Assembly (NCBI GenBank): GCA_013339895.1
Contig: JABACO010000017.1
Coordinates: forward strand, 3,494,118-3,558,117
Reading direction: 5' to 3'
DNA from: Ephydatia muelleri
Lineage: Eukaryota; Porifera; Demospongiae; Spongillida; Spongillidae
Length of the DNA stretch: 64,000 bases
Part shown: piece by piece, positions 44,275-56,400 of the stretch
Numbering within the stretch: position 1 is the first letter of the stretch
How the letters are laid out: each line of letters starts with the position of its first letter
Notes under the pieces: model-generated
What the model saw: the letters and a program-made list of their open reading frames with translations, nothing else
Databases searched by the model: none
What the model was told of the DNA's origin: nothing
Position numbers and translations under genes: made by a program

Positions 44275-45229
44275 TCACTTCTTGATAGCGTTTCTCTTCA
44301 ACGTTCGCATCGCATAGAGTCCAATTGTAAGCACCAGAGCGGCAATTACAATAACACAACGACCGCATGCCAACAGTAAACGCCAAACGTAATCCCGTTG
44401 ACAACTGCAAAAACGGGCCACATGCACTCTTATTATTGCGCGTGCATTTTGCATGGCATAAAATAACCAACCTTTAGGGGCCTGTATTTCGGGTGCAGAC
44501 TTTGTAGTAAAAGGCAATGCAGGCGTGGCAATGAGCCCGTCTGTAAAAATCAGGATAGATGTGTCCAGCGACACTGTTATACAAAAGAATGGTATATATT
44601 ACAGCGCTCCCCATCGAATTATATAGCACATGATATACAGACATTCGACAGCCGGCTTACCGCTTTGTGCAGACGTGGCTGCAGGGGCCGCTAAACAACC
44701 AGTTGGAGAGACAAAAAATGTACCAGTAACCTGAGCGGTGTAACAGGCTGAAAACAGGCACGTGGCCCCCGGAACGAGAGGAATATTGGTAAAGCCCGAA
44801 GTGTCATCGGTACGCCAAGGTAGAGATTGGTTCTTTACAATCTGCATGTCGTAGCGCGCATGCGTACGCATAACGTGTATGCATGAAAAATACGCATGCA
44901 CTGATATCTTTATGTGCCGCTTGACTCACAGGTATCAGGCCGTCGTCGGTTACGTTCAGACAGCTGTACTCAAACGCCAGTGAGGAAAGCCCCTGCGTGT
45001 GCAAGCCCAAACTCCATGCCAAGAGCGCATGCGTACTATTGCATGTCACTACGGAGAGTTCTTCATCGGCATATGAAGGGGCTATGTACAGCATGAGAAA
45101 AAAAGAGCACGAATGCATGAGGATATTGTACGAGTTGCAGAGAGACTCACCAATCAAACACGATTGTTTGAAGCAATGACCGGCATAGAACGCACTCCAC
45201 AAGACAACTAACCACTTCGATGAAATCAT
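44275..45229 (-). CDS. Small type I membrane protein with FN3-like ectodomain (four exons, 236 aa)
   Basis: Exons 45229-45151, 45081-44930, 44841-44661 and 44573-44275 have GT-AG introns of 69, 88 and 87 bp and total 711 nt, in frame from ATG to TGA. The N-terminus MISSKWLVVLWSAFYAGHC is a signal peptide. The ectodomain has VTCNSTHALLAWSLG, LAFEYSCLN, FTNIPLVPGATCLFSACYTA and QVTGTFFVSPTGC; the pattern W...L.Y...L.PG...F...A resembles a fibronectin III domain, with N-glycosylation sites at NST and NVT. Residues about 202-224 (VIVIAALVLTIGLYAM) form a membrane helix, followed by a short basic tail (RTLKRNAIKK). It is probably a cell-surface receptor. No specific homologue is recognised; FN3 is an inference from pattern only. 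Confidence 0.75.
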
Positions 45230-46089
45230 GCGAGTTGACGCAAATTACATATACCGTATATTTTTATATCATTTATTTGTGGCCATGAATACACTAATCC
45301 AGTGTTAGCCGATTATTAATATCCCTTTGGTTTGGTATATGAATTAATCCCCTATATATAGTATTTGCTGTCTTGCTTTATAATGTGAAACGCTGCTTAA
45401 ATGGGCTCTTGACCCTATCTATTTTTAGTCATGCAGTGTTCCTAGGGGTGGGTTGAATCAATGTGCCGCATACGCGCGCTGAATATTCAGTACTCCATGC
45501 CGTGATGGTATGTGAACTAGTCATCCAAGCTAAAGGTATTATGTAATTATGTATAACCTAATCTGTTATTGGTTTGCCTCCCACTCCATATTTAGTTACA
45601 AAAGGCAGCCTTCATGGTGTACAGTATCAATGATACACCAATGTGCACGCATGTCATGCAGTTCATGTGGCGCTGCAGTCAAAATCGCGATCGTCTATAG
45701 TTGTATCGCAGCTGACACAGCGTAGTGGTTTCATTTTGGGGGGGGGGGGGGGGGGGGGGGGGAGAGTGAGGGGGGCTGCGTGTCTGTCCAGACAGTATGT
45801 CTCGATCGTCACTGTCACTAGTTGAAGGAGAAACCTTTTGATGATAATTTCGCCGGATGCTGTAAAAGGACTGTAAATTATTACATTTAACATTCTATGC
45901 TTTTATGGTGTCTCACATTACATAATACGAAGGCTGGCCTCATTGGTCGCACCATTCAGCCATATGGGAACGTAATTGTTGCATTGGGGCGGTATATGGC
46001 CTCATTTGTTATGCATAGTTTATTGGTACGCCTTTGTAAAAAGATTTGTTCGCTGCATGTGGGTTGCTGTGCTTTTAAGTGATCAGGTG
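45230..46089. other. Upstream region of the receptor gene; G run
   Basis: Holds a run of 25 G (45738-45762). No coding features recognised. The first 300 bp upstream of 45229 should contain the receptor promoter, but I see no decisive element. Confidence 0.4.
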
Positions 46090-46440
46090 TGCAGTGTTGA
46101 CTACAGGAAAGGTATGCATGTATATGTTTATGTACATGTATGTGTGTATGCATATGTGTGTATGTATGTGTGTGCATATGTATCACTATGTATGTGTGTA
46201 TACGTACATGTATGTGTGTATTTATGTGTGTTCATGTATATGCATGTGTGTTACATGTGTGCATATATGTGTGTGCCTATGTGTGTATGTATGTGTGTGC
46301 ATGTGTGTGCAGTATGTGTGTATGTGTGTGTTTGTATGTGTGTGCATATGTGTGCGTGTATGTATGTGTGCATGTGTGTACAATCGTGTGTATGTATGTG
46401 TATGTGCATATGTGTGCATACTGTTGCATATAATGTGCGT
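46090..46440. repeat. (TGTA/TGTG)n microsatellite
   Basis: Irregular ATGTGTGTATG and TGTGCATATG words over about 350 bp. Frames of 97-157 codons through it (Cys-Val-Tyr-Met repeats) are not genes. Confidence 0.95.
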
Positions 46441-46558
46441 ACAATATGATTTCAAAGGCATAAATAATAAAATTGGGCACACCCGCTTACTTGCACATGC
46501 TCTTTCATTTAATGTGACCTTCGATCCTGCTTCGATCCCACCTTAATCTTGCAGAGTT

Positions 46559-46689
46559 CTATGTGTTCTTCTATTCTCAGTTGCAAAATGGTTACATGAG
46601 TGCTCGTATTGCCAATGTATTGGAGATGACTGTGTGGCAGCTGGCATGGGACATGGGAATGCGTTTTCCTGTGCATCTGACATGCATGG
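46559..46689 (+). other. Exon-like segment with possible helix-turn-helix
   Basis: After a polypyrimidine acceptor (tctattctcag) the plus strand reads LQNGYMSARIANVLEMTVWQ then LAWDMGMRFPVHLTCM before GTATGG. The GYxSxxIAxxLxxTxxxL pattern is reminiscent of a transposon helix-turn-helix. This is a weak call; no neighbouring exon was found. Confidence 0.25.
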
Positions 46690-46927
46690 TATGGGATTGC
46701 AATCTGTGTGTTACGTGATATGTTGTGGCTATGTGGGATGGTTCACTAGTCTATCATGTGATATGGTTTGGCCTTGCCCAAATAGAATTTCAGTCATCTC
46801 ATTCTAACCTTACATGTAATTGCGTGTAATCGATAATGGGAGAGCTATCACCCCCATCCCCCTCTCCCAACCTTCACATGCGTTGCCACCAAAAGGGTAT
46901 TAAAATGTCAGTTCTTGATTTGAGAAA

Positions 46928-46958
<31 letters not shown>
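46928..46958. repeat. G run (about 31 bp)
   Basis: Uninterrupted G tract, one of several in the window. Confidence 0.95.
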
Positions 46959-46959
<1 letters not shown>

Positions 46960-48920
46960 AGGGATGATGCATAGGAGCCTTGAAAAAAGGGGGCTCTTCC
47001 TACCGAAGTGAAATTAAATCATCATTCTTTGTGCACATGTGCGAAAACCGTAGTTGTGTTATTACGACGCGCGGCGTAATACATAAACGCAATTTCTTAC
47101 AGCGAATGGACACTTTTTTAATTCGGTATTCCATGACTAGTAGTTGGACGGTAACATTTTTTTGGCTTCACTAGACAACAGTCTTGGTTAATGGTTAGGT
47201 CCGCCAGATAATGACTCGTTATTAAGTTCGAGTTTTGCGCACCTTGGTAAGTCCGGTGTCAAGTAGAATTGCATGGGCCCATAGAATTAGGGACCATCGT
47301 CCCTGAATCGGGACCCCCGTCCCCAAAGCTACGGCGAATCGATTGATCCCATGTCCGGAGAATTGCCACACGTTATGCATGTTATATGATTTTGATTGGG
47401 CGCTTGTAATCGGTTTGAAAGACGTACCACAAAGCAGAAGAGTACCTTATTCTGACTAGGCAGCAACGCAATACTGTATACGCATGCATGATCTGAGCTC
47501 TATTGCTAAATTTCTAAATTATATTAGTATGCGATTTCATGCAAAAAGCGTTGACGAGGCAGTTGTTTTGTTCTTTTTAAAATGATAAAATTTCCAGTAT
47601 GCACAATAGAAATGTAACGCTTGCGTTGAAATTAATGTATGGCTCATTAAATTTTCAGAGCCTTACAACTCCATGACAGATACTCCGATTCTCTGTGGGT
47701 AAGAAGCAATGTGTAGAGGACATTTCAGACCTCTAGAAATTTGAAATCTTGTCACAAAAATCTGCGTTAGGTCCCTTTTCGCGGAAACGATCCCAATTAT
47801 TACATTATACTTTTTTAATTCAGCTGACTAACTTGCGTATCTTTGCTATAATTCCATTTTTGCGGCTCAATTAATAGGGAGCATTTATTTGCTAATTAAT
47901 TATTCATTGCTCGCTCCGCTTATTAGCCTCTGTCGCAGCAGCTCCATAACCACTAGCCGGGCAGCAGGAAGCTCCCCTACCTCACCACGACCTGCAGTAG
48001 GCTTTTCAGTAAGTACATGTAGTTGACATGGTATGCATTCGTTATCCTTCGTTCAGCAGTGTTTTTAACAGAAGCAAGTGTCACGAGTATAAATATAGCT
48101 GAATTGTTCAGGGACCTCCATTGCATGGGGAGTCCAAGTCCGGCGCTGTAAAATGGATTAGCTACAGGGTGTCCACAATGAAGGAAAATTTGATAATAAT
48201 TCACAAGTACATGTAGTTGTGTTAGTGTGTATTATGCTTAAATAACCAGTTCAAATAGGAAGAACTAATTATAAGAGTTATAATTTTGGTTAATTAAAAA
48301 CAAATGTAAATATGCTTTATCAAGTGCCCGAAACATAAATAATAACGTTGATTCTGCAATGGAATTAGTTAATTCTTTATTGTTTAGCCAATTAACTAAG
48401 GTTTTATTAATCATTATTTCTTGAATATGGGTGGTCACTTATTCTCGAATAAATGGTTTGAAATAACTGACTAATATTTAACCAGTGGTGTAGTCAGTTA
48501 CTGTGTAAATATGTTATATGATTTCTGGTTACTACTATTGATCATTTAGATTAATTGTTTCTCCCCCACTTTAGTAGCCACCCCAACGTATGAATACATT
48601 GAAGTTACCCCTAAACCCCCCCAGCTCGCAAAAACTTTCTGTATCAGCCCCTGCATGCTGACCACGCTTAACAATGATATCGTTCATGATATCATCTACT
48701 ATGACTATTTCAGACTACACATAGGCTGTAGAGTACGTTAAATCATAAATGCTAACTATCTTCTCAATGTCAAGTAAAACAGTTATTGTTTGTTTGGACA
48801 TTTTCATAAAATTGTAAACTCAACTCAAAGTATTGTGTATAATTATATAAATTATGTACTGGATAACGTACTTAGGATGTTTTAATGACACATACTGCCT
48901 ATTTTCTTGAGTGCAATTGG
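46959..48920. other. AT-rich intergenic stretch, no gene recognised
   Basis: Two kilobases with no convincing exon, repeat or RNA gene. Two related short words (GGGACCATCGTCCC and GGGACCCCCGTCCC near 47290-47325) form a small imperfect palindrome. Confidence 0.4.
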
Positions 48921-50770
48921 TCAATAACCACGTCCATTCACACGCATAGCCATCAGGCACTTGGCCAGTGGTTGTCTTAATGACTGCCGTCGTGCATACG
49001 GATCCATCTGAGGTGGGAACGGCTCTTCATCACTTTTCACATCTTCCAGAAATTCGTTGATCTGCTCTTTAGTCGTGGACTGCATAACGAACAGGTGTGT
49101 CATAAGTGGATGCAACTTTATTGCCACTGCTATCCAATCCCATAATTCTCTCAGTTCCCAGAGAGTATTATTCTATAATGCGACTATTAGGTTTCTTGAA
49201 GCGAATGGTTAGAGCAAGGGGAGTGGTTTCAATCTTCAGGTCACCATGTTTGCTCTCTATTTTGTGTAGCTCATCGCTGATGTACTGCAAGTAGTCGAAG
49301 CACCTGAGTAGTGCCTCTACCTGGTCATCGTATGAGTGGGTGCTGATGTAATGCCACAGGATAAGAGGTGAAAAAACCGCTACGTGACCCTGCAAAGGTG
49401 GTGTCCGGGGACCCTATGTAATCAGGGACAGAGGGAGGCTTGAGAACCAGTTTGCTCCGCGTCATGAATATGCCACAGGGCCAGGGAGAGCCCATCCATT
49501 TGTGACCACTTGTGGTGATAGAACAGACAGAAGGCAACCTGAAGTCAAAGACCGGGCCTACTTTGTCCGTCTTACCATGCTTGTGGGCCATCTCAAGGAA
49601 ATTCATGAATGAAGCACCAAGAGTGCCATCCACATGAACCCAAACCTTCAGACGTTGAACAATTCTCTTTGTGCCGTCATCGTACCTAACTTCGAATGTG
49701 CTGTAAAGTCCTCCAGGTTGCTTGGTTACTTCACTCATAATAGCTTCTCCAGCCTTCTGCACGTCATCATACGCTCCCTTGAAGGTTGAGCCGTAGTTGA
49801 ATACAAGTTATACAATAATGGCTGTGTGCCCTTTTCCAGTCAGTGAAGAAAGACACCAGTACTTTCAACTTCTCGATGTCAACAGTACCAGGCCCAAATG
49901 GACCATCAGTAGCTGGAACTTCATGTGGCCAAATGCCTTGCGAGCCAGGAAGCGGGCACTCCCTCGGGTACTTCTTGATTCCCAACTGGTAGAAGGTTTT
50001 GATTTGTTCGAGAGCCATTGTCTTTGGGAGTGAGTAGTGGGAGTCCTCAGAGTAGAAGGCAACGGGCACGAGGGCATTCTCATTAGTTGGAGCAACTGGT
50101 TCAGCTTGAATCATAGCGCAGGCCTCAGGGTCATCAGGCTTTGACTCCAAGGGTACATCGATTTCAAGCTCTTTGCCGCTTAGGTAGTCACGTGCAGTCC
50201 ATAGGCCGTACATGTTTCCCTCCGTGGAGCCCATCGTCAGACAGTAGCCCCAATAGGATTCCTTGTCACTTTCCGCAAATCCCACGTGAGGCCAGTCGAT
50301 GTTCCATAGGGACGCGTAGTAGTCGAGTACGTTCCGCTCTATCCATCTGGTGTTCATCTGGCAGTTACTTTTAGCGTTGGGATCTCCAACGTTGTTGGTG
50401 TGCATGCACAGAAATTCCTTCAAGTGGCTATAATCGAAGAGCATGTTCGCTTGGTAGCCGGTAAAATTGGCCTGAAACTTGCGGTTTCTTTTTAAGGTAG
50501 CGTCATTCGCCTCCTTGGTTTGTGCAGGGGAAAGTCCGGTAGATGGGACCTGGAGTTCGCGAACTTGGACTGAAACTCCCTGTGAAAAGGCCTTTGATCA
50601 GGAAGAACAGGGTATACTCTGACGGGGTCCTTACACGGCGGTTTCACCAGGTAGGATTCACCTGTGCCGCTCGGATCTACTGCGTAGCGGCTGACCGAAT
50701 GCCTCCATTCTTGATCTTCTGGTCCGTACGGAATCGTGGGGTCCGGCTTTAAATTGGTCACTGACGTCAT
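48921..50770 (-). pseudogene. Intronless PLP-dependent group II decarboxylase, frame-broken
   Basis: Starts at ATG 50770 (MTSVTNLKPDPTIPYGPEDQ). Blocks in order: ANDATLKRNRKFQANFTGYQ, RWIERNVLDYYASLWNIDWP, CLTMGSTEGNMYGLWTARDY (substrate/PLP pocket), VPVAFYSEDSHYSLPKTMAL, KVWVHVDGTLGASF (the Asp that binds the PLP ring), and SITTSGHKWMGSPWPCGIFM (SxHK with the PLP Lys). Then DTTFAGSRSG and a C-terminal domain to about 48921. The order is that of the histidine/serine/glutamate decarboxylase group, in the soluble, bacterial- and plant-like form. Lesions: frame changes near 50545, 49855, 49385 (T6 run) and 49130, and stops near 49812 and 49170. No intron is seen over 1.85 kb, unlike the neighbours. 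The substrate is not predictable. It may be a transferred or retrocopied gene, or carry sequencing errors. Confidence 0.78.
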
Positions 50771-52377
50771 TTTGCAAAGCGTTAGTCTCTCACCTGTAAT
50801 AGATGTGCAATAATAGATAGTGTAGCTAAGTAGCTATATATTCAGCGTACCTGCTGTAGTCCGAATTACGCGTGGTAAAGGTCGTGACCTCGCAACACGG
50901 AATTTAGTGTTGATAGCCTTTCACTAAAGGAATTCATTTTACGGTAGAACGTAATGATGCCACAATAAACAGTACTAGTAGTCGGGTCAAATATCGTGAC
51001 CTCGTGAACTCGCAGATGTGGAAATTCATCGGCAGGTACGGAATGCAGCGAGCAGGTCCATGTACTTCAACTTCTTGATGCAGCTGATGTGCATGTGATT
51101 ATAATAACTTAAAAATTACATAACTACTTGTTGTTCATTCGCGCAACTCGTTCGTGTAACTGGAGAAGGAACTAAGACAATTGACTACGGATCACAGTAT
51201 TCTTAGAGCTTATTCTACTCGCGGCAACGTATAGTTTTGGTGCGATTTGCCTTTATGCTGTAACGACACAGTGTCAAAATCGTTTTTTGGACCTATTATC
51301 AAACTTCTCGGTGTTGTACCCTCAGCTCGTGATTAGTGCATCCCGTGGAGGAATTATTTGTACACAGCAAATTGGCTTGCTTTTACTATGGAACGTTTTG
51401 CCTCAGGCAAACAGCTGCACCTTGCGATTATGACGCCTGGACAGAAGTGTCGTAGTGAATAATAGAGGATAATATTAGATTAAAGCGCTCATTCTTAGTT
51501 TCTGGGCACATGTGGAAGTCCATTATCGATCCATCTATCTATCATCTCTGCGATCAATCGAAGCGCAGATGTGTCAGGGTACGAGAACTGCAAGGAGTGA
51601 AGGCATTCACGTGCGCCGTTTCCTCTACTCAAATATCCATAGTACTACACTGTTCAAGCATATGGACATTAACTTTTAATAACTCAATATTTTAATAAAA
51701 AATCAAATTTATGCTTAATTTATAATGGCTTATTCGAAATGTTCATTAAAATTATTTATCAATTAACATCTTAAACATAAATAACTTTCAAAAACGACCG
51801 TATATAACAATAACTCGCTATTGAACTTGCATGGTAACTTGAAATCAATTAGCACGATCTTTGACTGCATCGTATCTTGCGCTACTTATAACACATAATT
51901 ATCAAAATTATCTCTCTATAACTTACAACAAATTGAATTAATAGTATTTGCCTAACTACTGTAATACATATAAAAGAAATCAAGTGGTTAATTAATTTTA
52001 ATCCTGAGTTATAAACCTTAAGTTGCGAACAGCTGATATAAACGTCCAACGAAAAAGCCATTGCAATAGGGTCATAGCTAATTTTATGCTATTTTCCTTG
52101 ACTGTGTGGCATTTTTATATACAGCACATATTACATGCATACAGCTGTACTTATGCTAACAATTTCCATGCAGATAACAGGACACAATGCAAAGATTGCC
52201 CAACAGTGCAATGTAGTACACAGTATGGAGGCCAAAATCTCTCACATGAATTCATGTACAACAGATGCATATACCATACATGTATCTGCAACAACACACA
52301 TGGATGACTACACAATGACATCATCAAACACACAAACAAAAAACATTACAAATACAAAACTAGTCTAGTACAGCTGG
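50771..52377. other. AT-rich intergenic stretch, no gene recognised
   Basis: Between the decarboxylase start and the 3' end of the transporter gene. No exon, tRNA or repeat recognised. The decarboxylase promoter should lie in 50771-51100. Confidence 0.4.
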
Positions 52378-53379
52378 TCAATCTCCTTCTTTCTTCACAA
52401 TCTTTTGATGGTCCAAACTCAGAGGGAAACACGCAGTCATAAATATTACACTCAAGTATACGACACTGAAAATGATAAATATTAGATTGTAGTCTACAGG
52501 AAAGCCGATTGCTATAGCATTTTCCGTGAGGGAGACTGAATACAGACCACCACCAAATATAGGTGCAATTGTCCTATATGAAAAGAGATGAAACAAGCTT
52601 TACAAAGCACAGACAAGATGCTGTTATTTAATCATATAAATTCAAAAGATGCTTAATTAAGCAAAAAAATAAAAATATGTTGATACACGTACCTGAGTAA
52701 TGCTGTAGCTGACATGGCCAGTCCGTTGACAGAGCCAAGCTTGTCGTGTGTAACAGAATTGTTTATGAGAAGTCCTTGAGCTGCAAAGCATGTTGTCATG
52801 GTGACACGAATGCAGAGCATCACGATCAGCAGACCAGCCCACAAAGCAGATGGTCTGAAGTTGAGAGAAAACACATGCAGTGAATGTAAGTAGTGATAGC
52901 CTAATGAGATGAAACCAAATCGTAGAAAGAATTGATAAAAACAATACTACAGTGCATAAAATGAAATTAAGTATATGGTTTTAGTAAAATTAGATCTGTT
53001 TGATGCCACAGACTTTTGTATCTAATAAGTACACACACTAATTGCTTTGAACTGGAAGCAAATTGTCCAAATCCTTAGAACTCTCAAAATTCATACTCGA
53101 TGGTAATAAATAATAAAGACAAGCCGAGTACATCACAGTGTACATATGATACTTTGTATTTTAAAGTGATCATGCTTTCTGCAGGGGCGGATCTAGGATT
53201 TTGGTAGGGGGGAGATTATGAATCTAATTATGCATGCACTGATAACAATTAATTACGCATAATAATTACGTTCAGATCATTACACCATCTCTTGGTAAAG
53301 TTATGCAATCATATACACTCTACAGCCAAAAAAGGGGGTAGGGTGATTTGAAGAGGGAGGGTTCATTCAAACCACTCGA

Positions 53380-53413
<34 letters not shown>

Positions 53414-56400
53414 ATCTGCCAATCACTACTTTCTGCAGTTTTAAAATGTGTAGATACACACAAGCAGTTTGTTTGTGGGTATAGGTTAATAGAGGAAGAA
53501 TGTGGACACTTACTGGCTGTTTGCGGCAAGGAAGTGAATATTTGGCAACAATATTGTGAAAATAACAAGCAATATTGCATTGATCTGAAAAGTCTGAATG
53601 GAGCCAAATTTCTTTTCCATCTAGATGTAACGAAAACACCAAAATGATAAGTAATACTTCATCCCATCAAGTGACGAACAATGTGCAGTGTACAGTATGT
53701 GATTTGTGCAGGTGTTTGACATACATGTACTGTACATGTAAAGAAGTTTTAAAATAAAAAAAGCACTGAACAAACTTCATCTCCTTACAATAGGATAAGT
53801 GAAGAGTGTGAAGGGAAGCAGGACACCTCCTACAACCATCAGAGAGACCCCTATCTGCAGCAGACTCAAGCCCAGGCCCCCTGCAGATGGGACAGTACAC
53901 ACAACAGTGATCACTCAACGTACACGCGATAGATACTCTTGCAGTGCAACCACTGTACACTGTATATTGCACTTTTGTATTTTGTTGGACTAAATCTTCC
54001 TTTGGTGAGGGCCAATGCTCTAGCTAACCTGTCTCAAGTATAGAACTGTAGTGTATCTGCATAACATTTACATGTATGTATATCCTACACTCATTATTGG
54101 ACATTTTGACACTTGCATGTATAGAATTTTACTTTACTTACGAGTTATTGTAAGGCTTCTTTACTTGTGTCAGTCTTATTTGCCCAATCAAAATGATTGA
54201 TTTTTAAACAGGGAGTTATATGCGTGGGGCAACAAGTTTATGAACTGAATCGAGAAACGGAAATTAGGTAACATCATGATTGGTAAGTTCCTTTTGCATT
54301 TGAGTTTGCTTTCAATAAGGATGTGATACATGCACACATACTTTCGACACAGATTTCTGACTTGGTGCACTGAAGAGACAACACATGATGTACATGTACA
54401 TGTGTAAGAACAATGCAGTGGAGTAGCAGAATATGTGTGGGTACCTAGGTGCAAGTTGCAGTACAGTAGAGTAACATTACAGTACATGTGTGGGTACCTA
54501 GATGTATTGCAGCACAGTAGCGTAACAGTACAGTACATGTACATGTGTGGGTACCTAGATGTATTGCAGCACAGTAGCGTAACAGTACAGTACATGTACA
54601 TGTGTGGGTACCTAGATGTATTGCAGCCCAGTAGTGTAACAGTACAGTACATGTGTGGGTACCTAGGTGCATTGCAGCCCAGTAGCGTAACAGTACAGTA
54701 CATGTGTGGGTACCTAGATGTATTGCAGCCCAGTAGTGTAACAGTACAGTACATGTGTGGGTACCTAGCTGTATTGCAGCCCAGTAGTGTAACAGTACAG
54801 TACATGTGTGGGTACCTAGATGTATTGCAGCCCAGTAGTGTAACAGTACAGTACATGTGTGGGTACCTAGCTGTATTGCAGCCCAGTAGTGTAACAGTAC
54901 AGTACATGTGTGGGTACCTAGATGTATTGCAGTTGCACACCACAGCGAGTAGATCTCATCAAATCCGATGACAGCAAAGGAAAATATGCAATAGGCAGTG
55001 ACAGTAAGCAATGTTACACGATCACTGCAGAAGAATAAAAAAATATATTTATAACAACATTCCGTACACATAAAAAACAAGATTAGACACACAAACACAG
55101 GATGGGGTAGAGATGGAGGTCGTTATTTGAGTGGTTAACGCACTTTCGTATAAATTCTCCACCACAAATATTGTACACATGCAGAAGTCACCTCATCTCT
55201 CTTCCACTTTCCCTTCCTACACCCTCCCCATTAATACTGTTTACGGATGCTGTAAATACGTGCATGTATCTGTCTTCATATGGTACGTACAGTACCGGCC
55301 GTGTAGACACAAAATGACACACATGTGTAGACATGCTACATCCGCTCATAACATGAATGGAGATTTTTTTTTTTCAATGTGTTTATACAGTGTACATGTA
55401 CATGTGTTATTTTGAGGCGCCGACATCAACACACCGTGTCACAACACTACAGGTGCGAGTCTTGACTAAAACATTTTCTTCTCGTCTGATGTGCGCCTTG
55501 ATGCACAACACACACACACACACAATTGCCTAGGTGCACATGTGTGTGTGCATGGGGCATGGTACAGTACACTGGAGATGCACATGTACATACATGCCAC
55601 TACATTTACTACGATTATTACAGTGTGCAGTAGAGAGAATACAGAATACACAAACCATGCATGTACATGTAGCTACAGTGCATGTACAGTACAAGTCATT
55701 ACATGTGCACGGAACAGCAGTGCAATTCATGTACAGTACGTGTACTACCATATCCATGGTGTAAACCAGTGCTCAGCAAGATCCATACAGTAAGTATTTC
55801 AATACGAATCGTCTTGCACAGATAACTGTACACCCATACCACAGCAGTGCAAAAAAAAACTCACCTCACGAGTGCCTTGAAGTCCCTGGCCCATGTCTTC
55901 ACCCCTCCCATCACCTTCCCCGCCCTGCTCTTGGGGGCGGCACCACCCAGCTCCACACGGCTACCGTCAAACCTGACACCTCCGTGTTCCCCCGGAACCA
56001 CGCCCTCCTTGTCAGATGGGTCGGAGCGGTGGTGCCTGTGTGACCGCCGAACCTTGACAAAGGTTGGCACGACGACGTCCTTCCTATCAAAGAACGGGGC
56101 CAGCACAGAGGGACGGTGGCCGTGAGGGTGTTGTGTGAGGCGGTGCGGGTGAGGGTGGTGCTGTTCATGGTGGGCGTGGTCGCAGGGTAGGGCTGCAACG
56201 AGGGGGTGTGGTCCCTGAGATGGGGTGGGCGTGGTTAGAGAGGCGGGCAGCCGTAGCCGCGACGACCGCTGCTCAGGATTCTCCTCTTCCTCCAGATCGA
56301 CCGGTTCCATTTCAGCGAGTTCTAGAATGTCCTTCTCTTCCACCTCCCCCTGGCTATCCTCCCTTGTCAGGGCCTGGGCACCACGGGCCCTGCCTAACAC

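Noticed and set aside
46559..46689. A confident helix-turn-helix transposase exon
   Set aside because: Only one short exon-like piece with a loose pattern; kept as a low-confidence feature, not a finding.
55491..55793. Frames of 75-100 codons around 55.5-55.8 kb
   Set aside because: Intron 7 of the transporter, rich in TGTACATGTA words; no exon signals.
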